A stretch of 64,000 nucleotides of DNA, taken from NCBI GenBank assembly GCA_963756025.1, contig CAVWMF010000006.1, forward strand, positions 930,001 to 994,000, written 5' to 3'. This document shows, in pieces, positions 24,774 to 34,237 of the stretch. This DNA comes from Bog-473 sp963756025 (GTDB lineage: Bacteria; Actinomycetota; Acidimicrobiia; Acidimicrobiales; RAAP-2). Under the pieces are notes generated by a model. The model was not told where the DNA came from. It saw only the letters and a list, made by a program, of their open reading frames with translations, and searched no databases. The first letter of the stretch is position 1; each line of letters begins with the position of its first letter. Position numbers and translations under genes: made by a program.

Positions 24774-26642
24774 TCAGATGTCCCCGCCGGGCTGGCACAG
24801 CCTGAGGGCCTTCCGGGCCAGGCTGGGGCCGTCGAGCCCGAGACCCGAGAGGATGTCGTCGGCTTTTCCCTGCGGGAAATAGGCCAGCGGCAGCCCGCAC
24901 GACATGATGGCCGGGAGTGGACCGGGCCCCGGTTCCGCCGAGGCCCGCAGGGCGGCGGCGATCGACGCACCCACACCGCCGGCCACCACGCCATCCTCGA
25001 CCGTGATGACCACCTGATGCCGGAGCGCATCGCAGAGCATGCCCGGATCCAAAGGGGCGGCGGCCCGCACGTCCCATACCGTGGCCTCGACCCCGAGCCG
25101 GGAGAGGTCCTCGGCCGCCTGCTCGCAGACCTCGACCATCTTCCCGAGCCCGAGAAAGCACACGGTGCGGCCGACACGCGCCTGGCGGGCCGAGAGCCCG
25201 GTCCCCGTGGCAGAGCAACGCCGGGCTTCGGTCTTGGGCCAACGCAGCGCGACGGGCCCGCTCGTGATGGCGATCGCCTGCGCCAGCATCACCGGGACCT
25301 CCTCGTAGGAGGACGGTGCCAGCACCGTCATGCCGGGCACCTTGGTCAAGAGGGCCAGGTCCATCACCCCGTTGTGACTCGGACCGTCGTCTCCGGTGAT
25401 GCCCGCCCGGTCGATGCAGAAGATGACGGGCAGACCATGCAGACCGACGTCGTAGTAGAGCTGGTCCCATGCCCGGTTGAGAAAGGTCGAATAGATGGCG
25501 ACAACCGGGCGAAAGCCGCCCATGGCGAGACCGGCCGCAGTCGCCACGGCGTGTTGCTCCGCGATGCCGACGTCGATGAACCGTTCGGGATAGCGGCGGG
25601 AGAACTCGGTCAGCCCACACGAACCCGGCATCGCCGCGGTGATCGCCATCAACTCGGGATGCGCCGACGCCTCCCGCACGAGTGCCGTACCGAAGGCCTC
25701 GGTGAAACTCGCCGCGCCGACGCGCCGCACATGCGCCATTCCGGTAGCCGGGTCGAACGGTCCGATGTCGTGCAGCCGTTTCTCATCGTCGTTCTCGGCC
25801 GGCGGATACCCACGCCCCTTCTCCGTGTGCACGTGGAGGACCACGGGTCCGGGCACCCGCGCCGCGTGGGCAAGGGCATCTTCGAGTTGCATGAGGTCGT
25901 GCCCGTCCACCGGGCCTTCGTAGCTGATCCCCAGCGCAGCGAAGAACGGGGCCGGCGTACCAGCTTCCTCGTGGGGACGTCCCGCGGTGGTCAGGCTCGA
26001 GACGGTCGGGGCATAGGACCGTCCGTTGTCGTTGAGGACGACGATCACCCGGGTGCCGTGCGCACCGATGTTCGAGAGGGCTTCATAGGCCAGGCCCCCG
26101 GTGAGCGAACCGTCCCCGACCACCGCCACAACATGATGCGCCGCCCGCGCGAGATCCCGGGCCCGGGCGAGCCCGTAGGCGTACGACAGCGCGGTCGAGG
26201 CGTGGCTGTTCTCCACCAGGTCATGGGCGGACTCAGAACGGTTGCTGTATCCCGAGATCCCCTCGGCGCGACGCAGGGTGGAAAAGTCACCCGCCCGCCC
26301 GGTGAGGATCTTGTGGACATAGGTCTGATGGCCGGTGTCCCACACGATCCGATCCCGGGGCGACTCGAAACACCGGTGGAGCGCCAGCGTCAGCTCGACG
26401 ACACCGAGATTCGAACCGAGGTGCCCGCCATTCTCCGAGACGGCCGAGACGAGGAAGGAACGGATGTCAGCCGCCAACGACCCGAGCGCCGGCGCGCCGA
26501 GCTGGCGCACCCTCGCCGGGCTCAACCCGAGGAGTGCCACCGGATCGGTGCACTCGGCCGGCCTCGAAGCACCGTCCGCCCACGCCAATGCCTCCGTCGA
26601 GAGGAGTGGTGGGGCGGACGTCCCGATGTCGAGGGCGGCCAC
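24774..26642 (-). CDS. dxs: 1-deoxy-D-xylulose-5-phosphate synthase (hopanoid-operon copy)
   Basis: A second Dxs, 622 residues, last gene of the hopanoid operon. It retains HLGSNLGVVELTLA, DTGHQTYVHKILTGR, VVGDGSLTGGLAYEALSN, VDGHDLMQLEDAL and FIDVGIAEQHAVAT. It lacks the long linker between domains 1 and 2 seen in the copy at 5861, and the sequences differ throughout, so it is not a recent duplicate. GTG 26642 begins five bases after the hpnH stop. Its place after hpnH suggests that it raises MEP flux when hopanoids are made; hopanoid-linked dxs genes are also known in Streptomyces clusters. Confidence 0.93.
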   Translation of the reverse strand: MAALDIGTSAPPLLSTEALAWADGASRPAECTDPVALLGLSPARVRQLGAPALGSLAADIRSFLVSAVSENGGHLGSNLGVVELTLALHRCFESPRDRIVWDTGHQTYVHKILTGRAGDFSTLRRAEGISGYSNRSESAHDLVENSHASTALSYAYGLARARDLARAAHHVVAVVGDGSLTGGLAYEALSNIGAHGTRVIVVLNDNGRSYAPTVSSLTTAGRPHEEAGTPAPFFAALGISYEGPVDGHDLMQLEDALAHAARVPGPVVLHVHTEKGRGYPPAENDDEKRLHDIGPFDPATGMAHVRRVGAASFTEAFGTALVREASAHPELMAITAAMPGSCGLTEFSRRYPERFIDVGIAEQHAVATAAGLAMGGFRPVVAIYSTFLNRAWDQLYYDVGLHGLPVIFCIDRAGITGDDGPSHNGVMDLALLTKVPGMTVLAPSSYEEVPVMLAQAIAITSGPVALRWPKTEARRCSATGTGLSARQARVGRTVCFLGLGKMVEVCEQAAEDLSRLGVEATVWDVRAAAPLDPGMLCDALRHQVVITVEDGVVAGGVGASIAAALRASAEPGPGPLPAIMSCGLPLAYFPQGKADDILSGLGLDGPSLARKALRLCQPGGDI

Positions 26643-26647
26643 CGGGC

Positions 26648-27655
26648 TCAGTGCGTGGAGACGAGGGCGCGCAGGGACTGGCGGAGCGAGCCCATGGTGG
26701 CGATCACCGCACTGGGCTCGTACCCGCAGTGGGCCATGCAATTGGAGCAGCGCTCGTCCTTGCCCCGGCCGTACGCGTCCCAATCGGTGGTGTCGATCAG
26801 CTCCCTGTAGCTGCTGGCGTACCCGTCGGCCATGAGATAGCAGGGACGCTGCCAACCGAGCACGGAGTAGCTCGGGATACCCCACGCGGTGCACTGGAAG
26901 TCCGACTTGCCCTCGAGGAAGTCGAGAAACAGAGGCGAATGATTCAGCCGCCACTTCTTCCGGTGTTTCTGCCCGAACGCGTCCGCAAACAGCTTCTGCG
27001 TCTGCTCGACCCCGAGGAAGTGCTCCTGATCGGGGGCCTTCTCGTAGGCGAACGCGGGCGAGATCATCATGGCGTCGACACCCAGGTCGTCGTTGAGGAA
27101 GTTCAGCACGTCACGCACCGTCTTGGGTGAGTCCGTGTTGAAGAACGTCGAGTTCGTCGTCACACGGAACCCCTTCTGCTTGGCCAGGCGGATGGCCTCG
27201 ACGGCCTCGTCGAAGACACCCTCACGGTCGACTGCGGCGTCGTGCCGTTCGCGCAGGCCGTCGACGTGCACGACCCATGAGAAGAAATGGGAGGGGGTGA
27301 ACTTGTCGATGCGCCGCTTGAGGAGCACGGCGTTGGTGCACAGGTAGACATAGACCTTGCGGCGTATGAGCTCTTCGACCATGGCCGCGATGTCGGGGTG
27401 GAGCAGTGGCTCACCACCCGCGATGGAGACCATGGGCGAGCCGCACTCTTCGACCGCGTTCACGACGTCCTCCACCGACAGGCGCTTGCGCAGGATGTCG
27501 GTCGGATGCTGGATCTTCCCGCATCCCGGGCACGAGAGATTGCACGCGAAGAGCGGCTCGATCTCCGTGATGAAGGGGAAGCGGGGGTCACGTTGCAGCT
27601 TCTTCTTGAGGAAGTAGGTCCCGACTCGGATGTTCTGTCGCAACGGAATGGGCAT
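26648..27655 (-). CDS. hpnH: hopanoid biosynthesis radical SAM protein HpnH
   Basis: HpnH joins an adenosyl group to hopene to start the side chain of extended (C35) hopanoids. The 335-residue product has the radical-SAM CxxxCxxC-type cluster motif in ACNLSCPGCGKIQ, the GGEPLLHPDI segment, and a C-terminal Cys-rich region (DERCSNCMAHCGYEPSA), all typical of the family. The ATG overlaps the stop of the upstream hpnG::ispH gene (TGATG), so translation is coupled. Confidence 0.95.
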   Translation of the reverse strand: MPIPLRQNIRVGTYFLKKKLQRDPRFPFITEIEPLFACNLSCPGCGKIQHPTDILRKRLSVEDVVNAVEECGSPMVSIAGGEPLLHPDIAAMVEELIRRKVYVYLCTNAVLLKRRIDKFTPSHFFSWVVHVDGLRERHDAAVDREGVFDEAVEAIRLAKQKGFRVTTNSTFFNTDSPKTVRDVLNFLNDDLGVDAMMISPAFAYEKAPDQEHFLGVEQTQKLFADAFGQKHRKKWRLNHSPLFLDFLEGKSDFQCTAWGIPSYSVLGWQRPCYLMADGYASSYRELIDTTDWDAYGRGKDERCSNCMAHCGYEPSAVIATMGSLRQSLRALVSTH

Positions 27656-29121
27656 CAGCGCACCTGCCTTGGTAGTGAGAATTGCACGGTTTCTTCGGTT
27701 GTCCTGTGTTCGGTAACAGTTGTCGGCCCGAGGGTCCTCAGGCTTTCGATGACGTCGGTCACCAGGGTCTCCGGTGCGGAGGCTCCGGCCGTCAGCCCGA
27801 CGGTACGGGTGCCGTCGAGCCAACTGAGATGGATCTCCGAGGCGTCTTCGATGAGTTCGGCCCGGCATCCCTCCCGGCGGGCCACCTCCACCAGCCGGAC
27901 GGCGTTGGACGAATTCGTCGAACCGACAACCAGCATGAGATCGCATCGATTGGCCAGGGCACGCACGGCGTCCTGGCGATTCTGGGTGGCGTAGCAGATG
28001 TCGTTGGAGGACGGGCCCACGAGGTGCGGCACACGGTCGCGCAGAGCCTCGATCACGTCGGCCGTCTCGTCGATCGAAAGGGTGGTCTGGGTCAGGTACG
28101 CCACGCGGTCATCGTCGCCGAAGACGAGATCCTGGACATCCTCTTTGCGTTGGACGAGCTGGATCCGGTCGGGCGCCTCACCGATGGTGCCCACCACTTC
28201 CTCGTGCTCGGCATGCCCGACGAGGACGATCCGGTAGTCCTGCGCCAGGTAGCGTCTGGCTTCGTGGTGCACCTTGGCCACCAGCGGGCACGTCGCATCG
28301 ATCACCGTAAGGTCCTGCCGCTGCGCTGCTGCCGTCCGCACGGCGGGAGACACCCCGTGCGCCGCCAGGACGACGGTCGCACCGTCGGGGACGTCATCGA
28401 GCTCGGCCACGAAGACTGCGCCCTTGGCCTCCAGGCCGGCGACGACGTGCGCGTTATGGACGATCTGGCGGCGGACGAACACCGGCCGGCCGAAACGCTC
28501 CAGCGCACGCTCGACGATTTCGATTGCTCGTTCGACACCGGCGCAGAACGAACGAGGGCTGGCGAGCAGGACATCGTGCGGACGGCTGGCGCGGGCCCAG
28601 CGTTCGAGCGATGTGCGGATACCGAAAAGGGATCCCAACGCGCGCATGGCCTGACCCTCACCACGATCAGCGATGACCCTCACGGCCGCCACCGGGTGAT
28701 CCGGCAATTGCCGCGCGATCCATGCCGACTCGGTGTCCCACGCGATGGCCCCGTCAGCGGCGAGCCGTGCGGCCTCTTCGACCGAGGGCTCGCGAGACGA
28801 CGACACCAGAGGGCCGGTCCACACGTGCAGGCCCAGGCGGCGCAGATCCTTCGCCACGAGCGCCGCCGTCGGAAGCGGGCGCCGTGGCGTCCCGTCCGTG
28901 GCCCACAATTCGGTGCCCACCACCAGCGCCCCGGGCGGGAGCGCAGGATCGAGTCCGTAGGCCACTCCGGACAGCGCCACCGGCGTGCCCGGGGCCAAAG
29001 AGTCACGCATGCGGGCTCCGGTCAGGAGTGCCTGCTCCATCCCCGTGCCGCTGACCATCACGCCGCCGCCGATGGCGTCGGCCTCGACCCGGTCGGCTGT
29101 GAGCACCGCGAGGTCAACCAT
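27655..29121 (-). CDS. ispH: fused hopanoid-type nucleoside phosphorylase (HpnG-like) and IspH
   Basis: One 488-residue frame holds two enzymes. Residues 1-175 resemble a purine-nucleoside-phosphorylase fold of the HpnG type (GVAYGLDPALPPGALVVGTE; AWDTESAWIA), which releases adenine from adenosylhopane. Residues 183-480 are a complete IspH, the [4Fe-4S] reductase making IPP and DMAPP, with cluster cysteines Cys193 (SFCAGVERA), Cys278 (DATCPLV) and Cys376 (NDICYATQNRQ), plus AHGVSP and YLTQTTLS. No stop, start or ribosome binding site lies between the parts. It thus joins an early MEP step and a late hopanoid step. It overlaps shc upstream by 8 bp. Confidence 0.88.
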   Translation of the reverse strand: MVDLAVLTADRVEADAIGGGVMVSGTGMEQALLTGARMRDSLAPGTPVALSGVAYGLDPALPPGALVVGTELWATDGTPRRPLPTAALVAKDLRRLGLHVWTGPLVSSSREPSVEEAARLAADGAIAWDTESAWIARQLPDHPVAAVRVIADRGEGQAMRALGSLFGIRTSLERWARASRPHDVLLASPRSFCAGVERAIEIVERALERFGRPVFVRRQIVHNAHVVAGLEAKGAVFVAELDDVPDGATVVLAAHGVSPAVRTAAAQRQDLTVIDATCPLVAKVHHEARRYLAQDYRIVLVGHAEHEEVVGTIGEAPDRIQLVQRKEDVQDLVFGDDDRVAYLTQTTLSIDETADVIEALRDRVPHLVGPSSNDICYATQNRQDAVRALANRCDLMLVVGSTNSSNAVRLVEVARREGCRAELIEDASEIHLSWLDGTRTVGLTAGASAPETLVTDVIESLRTLGPTTVTEHRTTEETVQFSLPRQVR

Positions 29122-31054
29122 GGTCCCACCCGTGGACGTACCGGCCCAGCGCCATCACCGGAAAGACGAGATGGTAGAGGTGGTAATTGATGTAGAAGTC
29201 GCCCGGGAAGCCCGTCCCGGTGAACCAGGTCTCATCCCACGTCCCGTCGGGGAGCTGGTTGTCGACGAGATAGGCGATGCCCCTCTCGCAGGCCGGACCA
29301 CGCTCGCCCGCCGCAAGGAGGGCAAGGAGCGCCCAGGCGGTCTGGCTGGCGTTCGACACGCCACGACCGCGGAAGTCGGGGTCCCGGTACGACCGGAGAT
29401 CCTCGCCCCACCCACCATCCCCGTTCTGATGCTCTTCGAGCCAGACCACGGCGCGGCGAATGGCCGGATGGCGGGGCGAGACGCCGGCCGCCACCAACGC
29501 CGGAACGACGGCGCCCGTGCCGTAGAGGTGGTTCGACCCCCAACGGCCGAACCATGAGCCATCGGCTTCCTGCGCGTCGAACAGCCACAGGATCCCCCGC
29601 TCGGTCGCCCGGCCGCTGTGCCCGAGGATGGACAACATCTCGATGACGTGTGCGGTGACGTCGGCACTGGGCGGATCGATGAGCTCGCCGAAGTCACAGA
29701 ACGGGAGATCACGGCAGAGCGCCCGCGTGTTGTCGACGTCGAAGGCGGCCCACCCGCCGTCTTTGCACTGCATGCCCTCGGTCCAGGCGATGGCACGTGC
29801 CACGGCGTCACTCTCCGCCTCCTTGGTGCGCCGGAGGGCGAGCGCCACTTCGGCCGTGTCGTCGATGTCGGGATAGTTGTCGTTGGCGAACTCGAAGGCC
29901 CATCCCCCGGGAGCCAGAGCGGGGCGCCGCACGGACCAGTCGCCCGGAACCGTGATCTCCTCGTCGACCAGCCAACGGCCCGCCTTCTGCAGCGATGGGT
30001 CGTCCGCCGGGACTCCGGCGTCGGCCAGGGCAATCACCGCCAACGCGGTGTCCCACACCGGGGACTGGCACGCCTCGATGCGGCGTCCGGCCTCGTCTTC
30101 GATGGTGAAGGCGTCGAGCCCCTCGAGGGCGGCCTGCATCACGGGGTGATCAAGCGGATACCCCTGGAGATGGAGGGCGATCAGCGAGTACACCCAGGGC
30201 GGCTGAATGCCGCCCCACGAGCCGTCAGCCTCCTGACGCTTGATGATCCAGCGCTCGGCCCTGCCGAGGGAGAAGCGACGGAGAAACCCGATCGGCCGGA
30301 GCTCGTAGTAGTGGAGCGCCCGGTCGAGGAGGTCGAATCGACCGGCCCACGTGCCGAGCGAGTGGCGGGCCGCAGGTGCCGGTCCAAGGTCGAGCTCGTC
30401 GATGTCGATGGAGAGCCGGCGCACCGGTCGATGGGCGTTCACGACGGTGAGCGCGACCACGGTCTGACGGGCCCAGCACCCGAAGTCGTAGATGTTCAAG
30501 GGCACCCATGGCGGCAGCAGCATGAGCTCGGGCAGGAGGATGGGCAGCTTCTCCCACGGCCATTTGCCGAACAGCGCCAACCACATACGGGTGAAGACCC
30601 GGCTGGCCCCGATCCCCCCTTCGCCCCGGATGTACTCCAGGGCCAGCTGCATGTGGGGATCGTCCGGGGTGTCGCCGGCCAGTTTGAGCGCCACGTAGGC
30701 CTCGATGGTGGTCGAGAGGTCTGGGGGACCCCCGTAATACGTGGCCCACGTGCCGTCGTCGCGTTGACGAGAACGGATCCAACGGGCGGCCGCCGCTGTC
30801 TGGCGCTCGGTGCGGATGCCGAGGAACTCACGTAGGAGGAGATCCTCGGCATCCATCGTGACGTTCGTCTCGAGCTCGCCCTTCCACCAGCCGTCTTCGT
30901 GCTGGAGGTCCTTGAGAGCGGCGACAGAGCGCCCGAGACTCTCGGCGGCGGCGGTGTCCGCCGCGATCGTCCGACGACGGCGCACCGTGACCCGGACTGC
31001 CTGACGGTCATCGCCTTCGGGCGTGTCGGATCGGAACAGGGAGGAGAGCGTCAT
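29114..31054 (-). CDS. shc: squalene-hopene cyclase
   Basis: Shc cyclises squalene to hopene and hopanol at the membrane. The 646-residue protein has the catalytic DXDD motif as DIDD in NYPDIDDTAEVALALRR. It also has repeated QW motifs (for example DGSWGGIQPPW, DGSWFGRWG, NGDGGWGEDLRS, DGTWDETWFTG) and FDVDNTRALCRDLPFCDFGE, conserved around the active site. The length is normal for the bacterial family. It sits between the polyprenyl synthase gene (abutting, sharing 31054) and the hpnG::ispH gene. Confidence 0.96.
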   Translation of the reverse strand: MTLSSLFRSDTPEGDDRQAVRVTVRRRRTIAADTAAAESLGRSVAALKDLQHEDGWWKGELETNVTMDAEDLLLREFLGIRTERQTAAAARWIRSRQRDDGTWATYYGGPPDLSTTIEAYVALKLAGDTPDDPHMQLALEYIRGEGGIGASRVFTRMWLALFGKWPWEKLPILLPELMLLPPWVPLNIYDFGCWARQTVVALTVVNAHRPVRRLSIDIDELDLGPAPAARHSLGTWAGRFDLLDRALHYYELRPIGFLRRFSLGRAERWIIKRQEADGSWGGIQPPWVYSLIALHLQGYPLDHPVMQAALEGLDAFTIEDEAGRRIEACQSPVWDTALAVIALADAGVPADDPSLQKAGRWLVDEEITVPGDWSVRRPALAPGGWAFEFANDNYPDIDDTAEVALALRRTKEAESDAVARAIAWTEGMQCKDGGWAAFDVDNTRALCRDLPFCDFGELIDPPSADVTAHVIEMLSILGHSGRATERGILWLFDAQEADGSWFGRWGSNHLYGTGAVVPALVAAGVSPRHPAIRRAVVWLEEHQNGDGGWGEDLRSYRDPDFRGRGVSNASQTAWALLALLAAGERGPACERGIAYLVDNQLPDGTWDETWFTGTGFPGDFYINYHLYHLVFPVMALGRYVHGWDHG

Positions 31055-32058
31055 CAGTTGTCCCGCTCCGTCACGAACCTGGCGATCGCGACGAGCTCGC
31101 TCTTCGGTCCGGGCGCGAGCGCAACCCGGTCGAGGGCGGCGAGGGCCGAGGTGAGGTGGGCGTCAGCCAGGGCTGTGGTCTCGTCTTTGGCACCGCACTC
31201 CTCGAGGAGGGTCCGCGCCCGTTCGACGTCAGAGGGCGAGAGGTCGCGAGCGAGCAATTGGCGCAACTCTTCGGTCCGGACGTCACTGCCCGCCAGCGCG
31301 ATGGAGACCGGGAGCGTCTTCTTGTGCTGCGACAGGTCGCTCCCGACCGGCTTCCCGGTACGCGCCGGCTCGCCCCAGACCCCGAGCAGATCATCGACCG
31401 CTTGAAACGAGGTTCCGAGATGCGAACCGAATTCCGCCAAGGCGTCGACGGTCTCATCGGGGGCGCCGGCGAGGATCGACCCCAGGGAGACGGCGCACGC
31501 CAGGAGGGCAGACGTTTTCCCCCTCTCCATGGAGAGGCATTCCTCCACGGTGACCGATTCCCGGGACTCGAACGCCATGTCGTCGGCCTGCCCGGCGATC
31601 ATCAGCTGGGTGGCCTCGACCAGGCAGCGGGCGGCGAGCACCCGCTCGGGCGTGGGCACGTCGAGGAGCACCTGGAGGGCCAGCGTGGCCAACGCGTCGC
31701 CGACGATGATGGCCGACCCGACGCCGTACTGGCTCCACACGGTCGGGCGATGCCGGCGCTCGGTGTCCTCGTCGATGATGTCGTCGTGAATGAGAGAGAA
31801 GTTGTGGACCAGCTCGATCGCCACCGCGCCGAGCACGCCATCGGCCTCGGTCCCGCCGGCGGCGGCGGCGGCGACCAGTGCGAGCGCGGCCCGCACCCGC
31901 TTTCCTCCGCCCGCCAGATGGTGCTGCACCGGCGCCTGCAAGGAAGGGCTGAGGCGAGTGACGGCCTCGTCGAGGGCCGGTGTCACCATCCGGGTGGCGC
32001 GCGCCAGCGTGGCTGCCGCGATGTCGTTCGCGTTGGGCGAGAGGGCTGAGGCGGTCAC
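31054..32058 (-). CDS. polyprenyl diphosphate synthase of the hopanoid operon
   Basis: A 334-residue trans-prenyltransferase that condenses IPP with an allylic diphosphate. The first Asp-rich motif is LIHDDIIDED (DDxxD). The second is VDDLLGVWG, a DDxxG form that is normal in this actinobacterial branch. The GGGKRVRAAL substrate motif is present. In this operon it most likely supplies farnesyl diphosphate for squalene, although chain length cannot be fixed from sequence. The GTG start overlaps the hpnE stop by four bases (GTGA). Confidence 0.88.
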   Translation of the reverse strand: MTASALSPNANDIAAATLARATRMVTPALDEAVTRLSPSLQAPVQHHLAGGGKRVRAALALVAAAAAGGTEADGVLGAVAIELVHNFSLIHDDIIDEDTERRHRPTVWSQYGVGSAIIVGDALATLALQVLLDVPTPERVLAARCLVEATQLMIAGQADDMAFESRESVTVEECLSMERGKTSALLACAVSLGSILAGAPDETVDALAEFGSHLGTSFQAVDDLLGVWGEPARTGKPVGSDLSQHKKTLPVSIALAGSDVRTEELRQLLARDLSPSDVERARTLLEECGAKDETTALADAHLTSALAALDRVALAPGPKSELVAIARFVTERDN

Positions 32059-33404
32059 GGCGCCACCGCCTCCAGGCGCAGGAGGGAATTGCGGCGATCG
32101 CCCACGATGGCGCCGGCCGCGCGCTCACCGCTCAGGACGGCACCCTCCATGGTCGCCGGCCACCCCGTATCGCACCATGCGCCGGCGAGGAACAGGCCGG
32201 GCACCGACGTGCGGGCCGGGGGGCGACGTGCCGCCGTGCCCGGCGCGGCCCGAAAGGTGGCGGCGCGCTCACGGGTGACGACCCCGTCGACCAGACGGGC
32301 CGTGCGGGCAACCGGAAGGAGAGCCTGGAGCGCGGCGAAGAAGGTGCGGACGAGTTGCGATGACGACTCGGCGATGTAGTCGTCGGCCGCCGACAGTGAA
32401 ATGGAGATGCACTGTCCCGACTGCAGCCCGCAGGACGCCGTCCGATCGAAGAAGAATTGGATAGGTGAGTTCACGACAGCCGCCAAGGGCAGATCCGTGA
32501 CCGGCCGATCCAGGACCAGGTGCACGTTGACAATGGGGGATTGGCCGAGTCCCAGCTCGTCGGGGAGCACGCCTTCGGGCACCAGGCGCTGGGTGACCTC
32601 GGGCGGCGTCGTCACGACAACCGCCTCCGCCCCGTAGGTCGTCTCGTCGGTCACGACCTCGAGCCCTCCGCCGGCCTGTGCTGCAACGTGCTGCGCCCGG
32701 GCGCCCAGCACGGTCGCCACCCCCGCGCCGTCCAGGGCGCGTGCTGCGTAGTCACCGTGCAACTCCGTCAGCGGGACGGTCGACCACCCGACGTCCCCGG
32801 CATCGGCCTGGTCGAGGAGACCGGTGCGGAACACCTTGACGGCCAGCGCCAGCGAGGCTTCCCGGGCGCGGACATTCAGAGTGGGCAGCGCGATGAGATC
32901 CCAGAGCCGGTCGATTGCCGCGTCGCTCTGCCCGTGCCGGGAGAGCCAAGTCCCGAAGGTGATCGTGTCGAGCCACGGATCCTCGGGGTTGAGGCGGCTC
33001 AAGGCCCAGGCGGGCCAGGCCAGTCGCAGACGGTCTTGGATCGTCAGGTGCCGATACCGGGCCAGCGAGGACGCGAGGTGGAGAGGGGCGCGCAACGATC
33101 CCCGGGCAATGGAGGCCCTTGTCCCGTCAGGAGAAAGGACGGGGATGTCGAGGCGCGGCTGCAGATAGACGGCGTCACGAGCACCGATGCGGTCCACGAA
33201 CCGCAGATAGGCGGTACAGCACCGCAGGAACACGTGCTGGCCGTTGTCGAACGAGAGGCCGTTGCGCTGGAAGGACCAGGTCAGTCCGCCGAGCCGGAGC
33301 CGCCGCTCCAGGAGGGTGACCTCGGCTCCCGCGTCGGCCAGCGACAATGCTGCGCTGACCCCGGCCAGTCCGCCACCCACAACCACCACGCGTTGGGCCG
33401 TCAT
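32055..33404 (-). CDS. hpnE: hydroxysqualene dehydroxylase HpnE
   Basis: HpnE is the FAD-dependent enzyme that reduces hydroxysqualene to squalene in the HpnCDE route. The 449-residue product opens with the dinucleotide-binding VVVVGGGLAGVSAALSLADAG and continues LLERRLRLGGLTWSF and the family's NGQHVFLRCC. The C-terminal FAD segment is GLFLAGAWCDTGWPATMEGAV. ATG 33404 overlaps the hpnD stop (ATGA). Together with HpnC and HpnD it replaces a classical squalene synthase. Confidence 0.93.
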   Translation of the reverse strand: MTAQRVVVVGGGLAGVSAALSLADAGAEVTLLERRLRLGGLTWSFQRNGLSFDNGQHVFLRCCTAYLRFVDRIGARDAVYLQPRLDIPVLSPDGTRASIARGSLRAPLHLASSLARYRHLTIQDRLRLAWPAWALSRLNPEDPWLDTITFGTWLSRHGQSDAAIDRLWDLIALPTLNVRAREASLALAVKVFRTGLLDQADAGDVGWSTVPLTELHGDYAARALDGAGVATVLGARAQHVAAQAGGGLEVVTDETTYGAEAVVVTTPPEVTQRLVPEGVLPDELGLGQSPIVNVHLVLDRPVTDLPLAAVVNSPIQFFFDRTASCGLQSGQCISISLSAADDYIAESSSQLVRTFFAALQALLPVARTARLVDGVVTRERAATFRAAPGTAARRPPARTSVPGLFLAGAWCDTGWPATMEGAVLSGERAAGAIVGDRRNSLLRLEAVAP

Positions 33405-34237
33405 GGCCGTGCCCCGACGATGCACTTGCCGGCGATCCACACTTTTTCGGCCGCCGGCAGGGAGAGCCGGCGCTGGGTCACGGCGTAGGGATCACGCTCG
33501 ATATGGACGAGCAGCCGGTAGTAGATGCCGGCCATTGCTCCGACACAGGCCCGGCTCCGGCGATCGAGGAGAGGGAGGAGCTGCAAGCCGCGTTCGAACC
33601 ACTCGTGGGCCCGCGCACATTCGAAGGCGACCAGATCGGCGAGCGCGGCATCGCCGCCCGAGAGGTCGGGGGGACAGCCGACTGCGATGGCGTCCTCGGC
33701 CGGAAGGTAGACCCGGCCGTTCGCGCGGTCTTCGACGACGTCGCGCAGGATGTTCGTGAGCTGTAGCGCAACGCCCAGATCATCCGCCAGCTCCACTGCG
33801 TGGGGATCTGTGGTCCCGAACACGGCGAGCGAGAGCCGGCCGATGGATCCGGCGACGAGCCGGCAGTAGACGACCAGGTCGTCGAACGTGGCGTAGCTGG
33901 TCCCACGGACGTCGTTTTCGCAACCCTCGATCAACTCGTCAAAAGCCCCCAGCGGCAGGTGATAGCGGGTGGTCGCGGCGGCCACAGCCACCAGCACCGG
34001 ATCGTCGCTCCCGGCGTCGATCGGGTGCAGGCTCGCGCGCACCTGCTCCAACTCGAGGAGTTTCTGCGCCGGGACGGCCGCGCCGTCACCGATGTCGTCG
34101 ATCTTGCGTGCCAATGCGTACACCGAGGACAACGCATGACGCTCCGGGACCCGCAGAAGCCGGATGCCATAACCGAAGTTCTTGGCTTCACGCCGGGTGA
34201 TCTCCTCGCAGGCCCGGTAGGCGGTCTCGGTATTCAC
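33401..34237 (-). CDS. hpnD: presqualene diphosphate synthase HpnD
   Basis: HpnD joins two farnesyl diphosphates into presqualene diphosphate. The 278-residue squalene/phytoene synthase-fold protein has the first Asp-rich segment as ARKIDDIGD and the second as LTNILRDVVEDRANGRVYLP, plus FDDLVVYCRLVAGSIG. GTG 34237 overlaps the hpnC stop (GTGTGA). It is distinguished from its neighbour HpnC by the complete NxxRDxxED motif. Confidence 0.93.
   Translation of the reverse strand: MNTETAYRACEEITRREAKNFGYGIRLLRVPERHALSSVYALARKIDDIGDGAAVPAQKLLELEQVRASLHPIDAGSDDPVLVAVAAATTRYHLPLGAFDELIEGCENDVRGTSYATFDDLVVYCRLVAGSIGRLSLAVFGTTDPHAVELADDLGVALQLTNILRDVVEDRANGRVYLPAEDAIAVGCPPDLSGGDAALADLVAFECARAHEWFERGLQLLPLLDRRSRACVGAMAGIYYRLLVHIERDPYAVTQRRLSLPAAEKVWIAGKCIVGARP

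Noticed and set aside
29690..29740. FDVDN in squalene-hopene cyclase as a defective DXDD motif
   Set aside because: The real catalytic motif is DIDD earlier in the chain; FDVDN is the normal sequence of another conserved segment.
31380..31420. DDxxG second Asp-rich motif in the polyprenyl synthase as a lost active site
   Set aside because: VDDLLGVWG is the usual form in the actinobacterial branch that occurs in hopanoid clusters.
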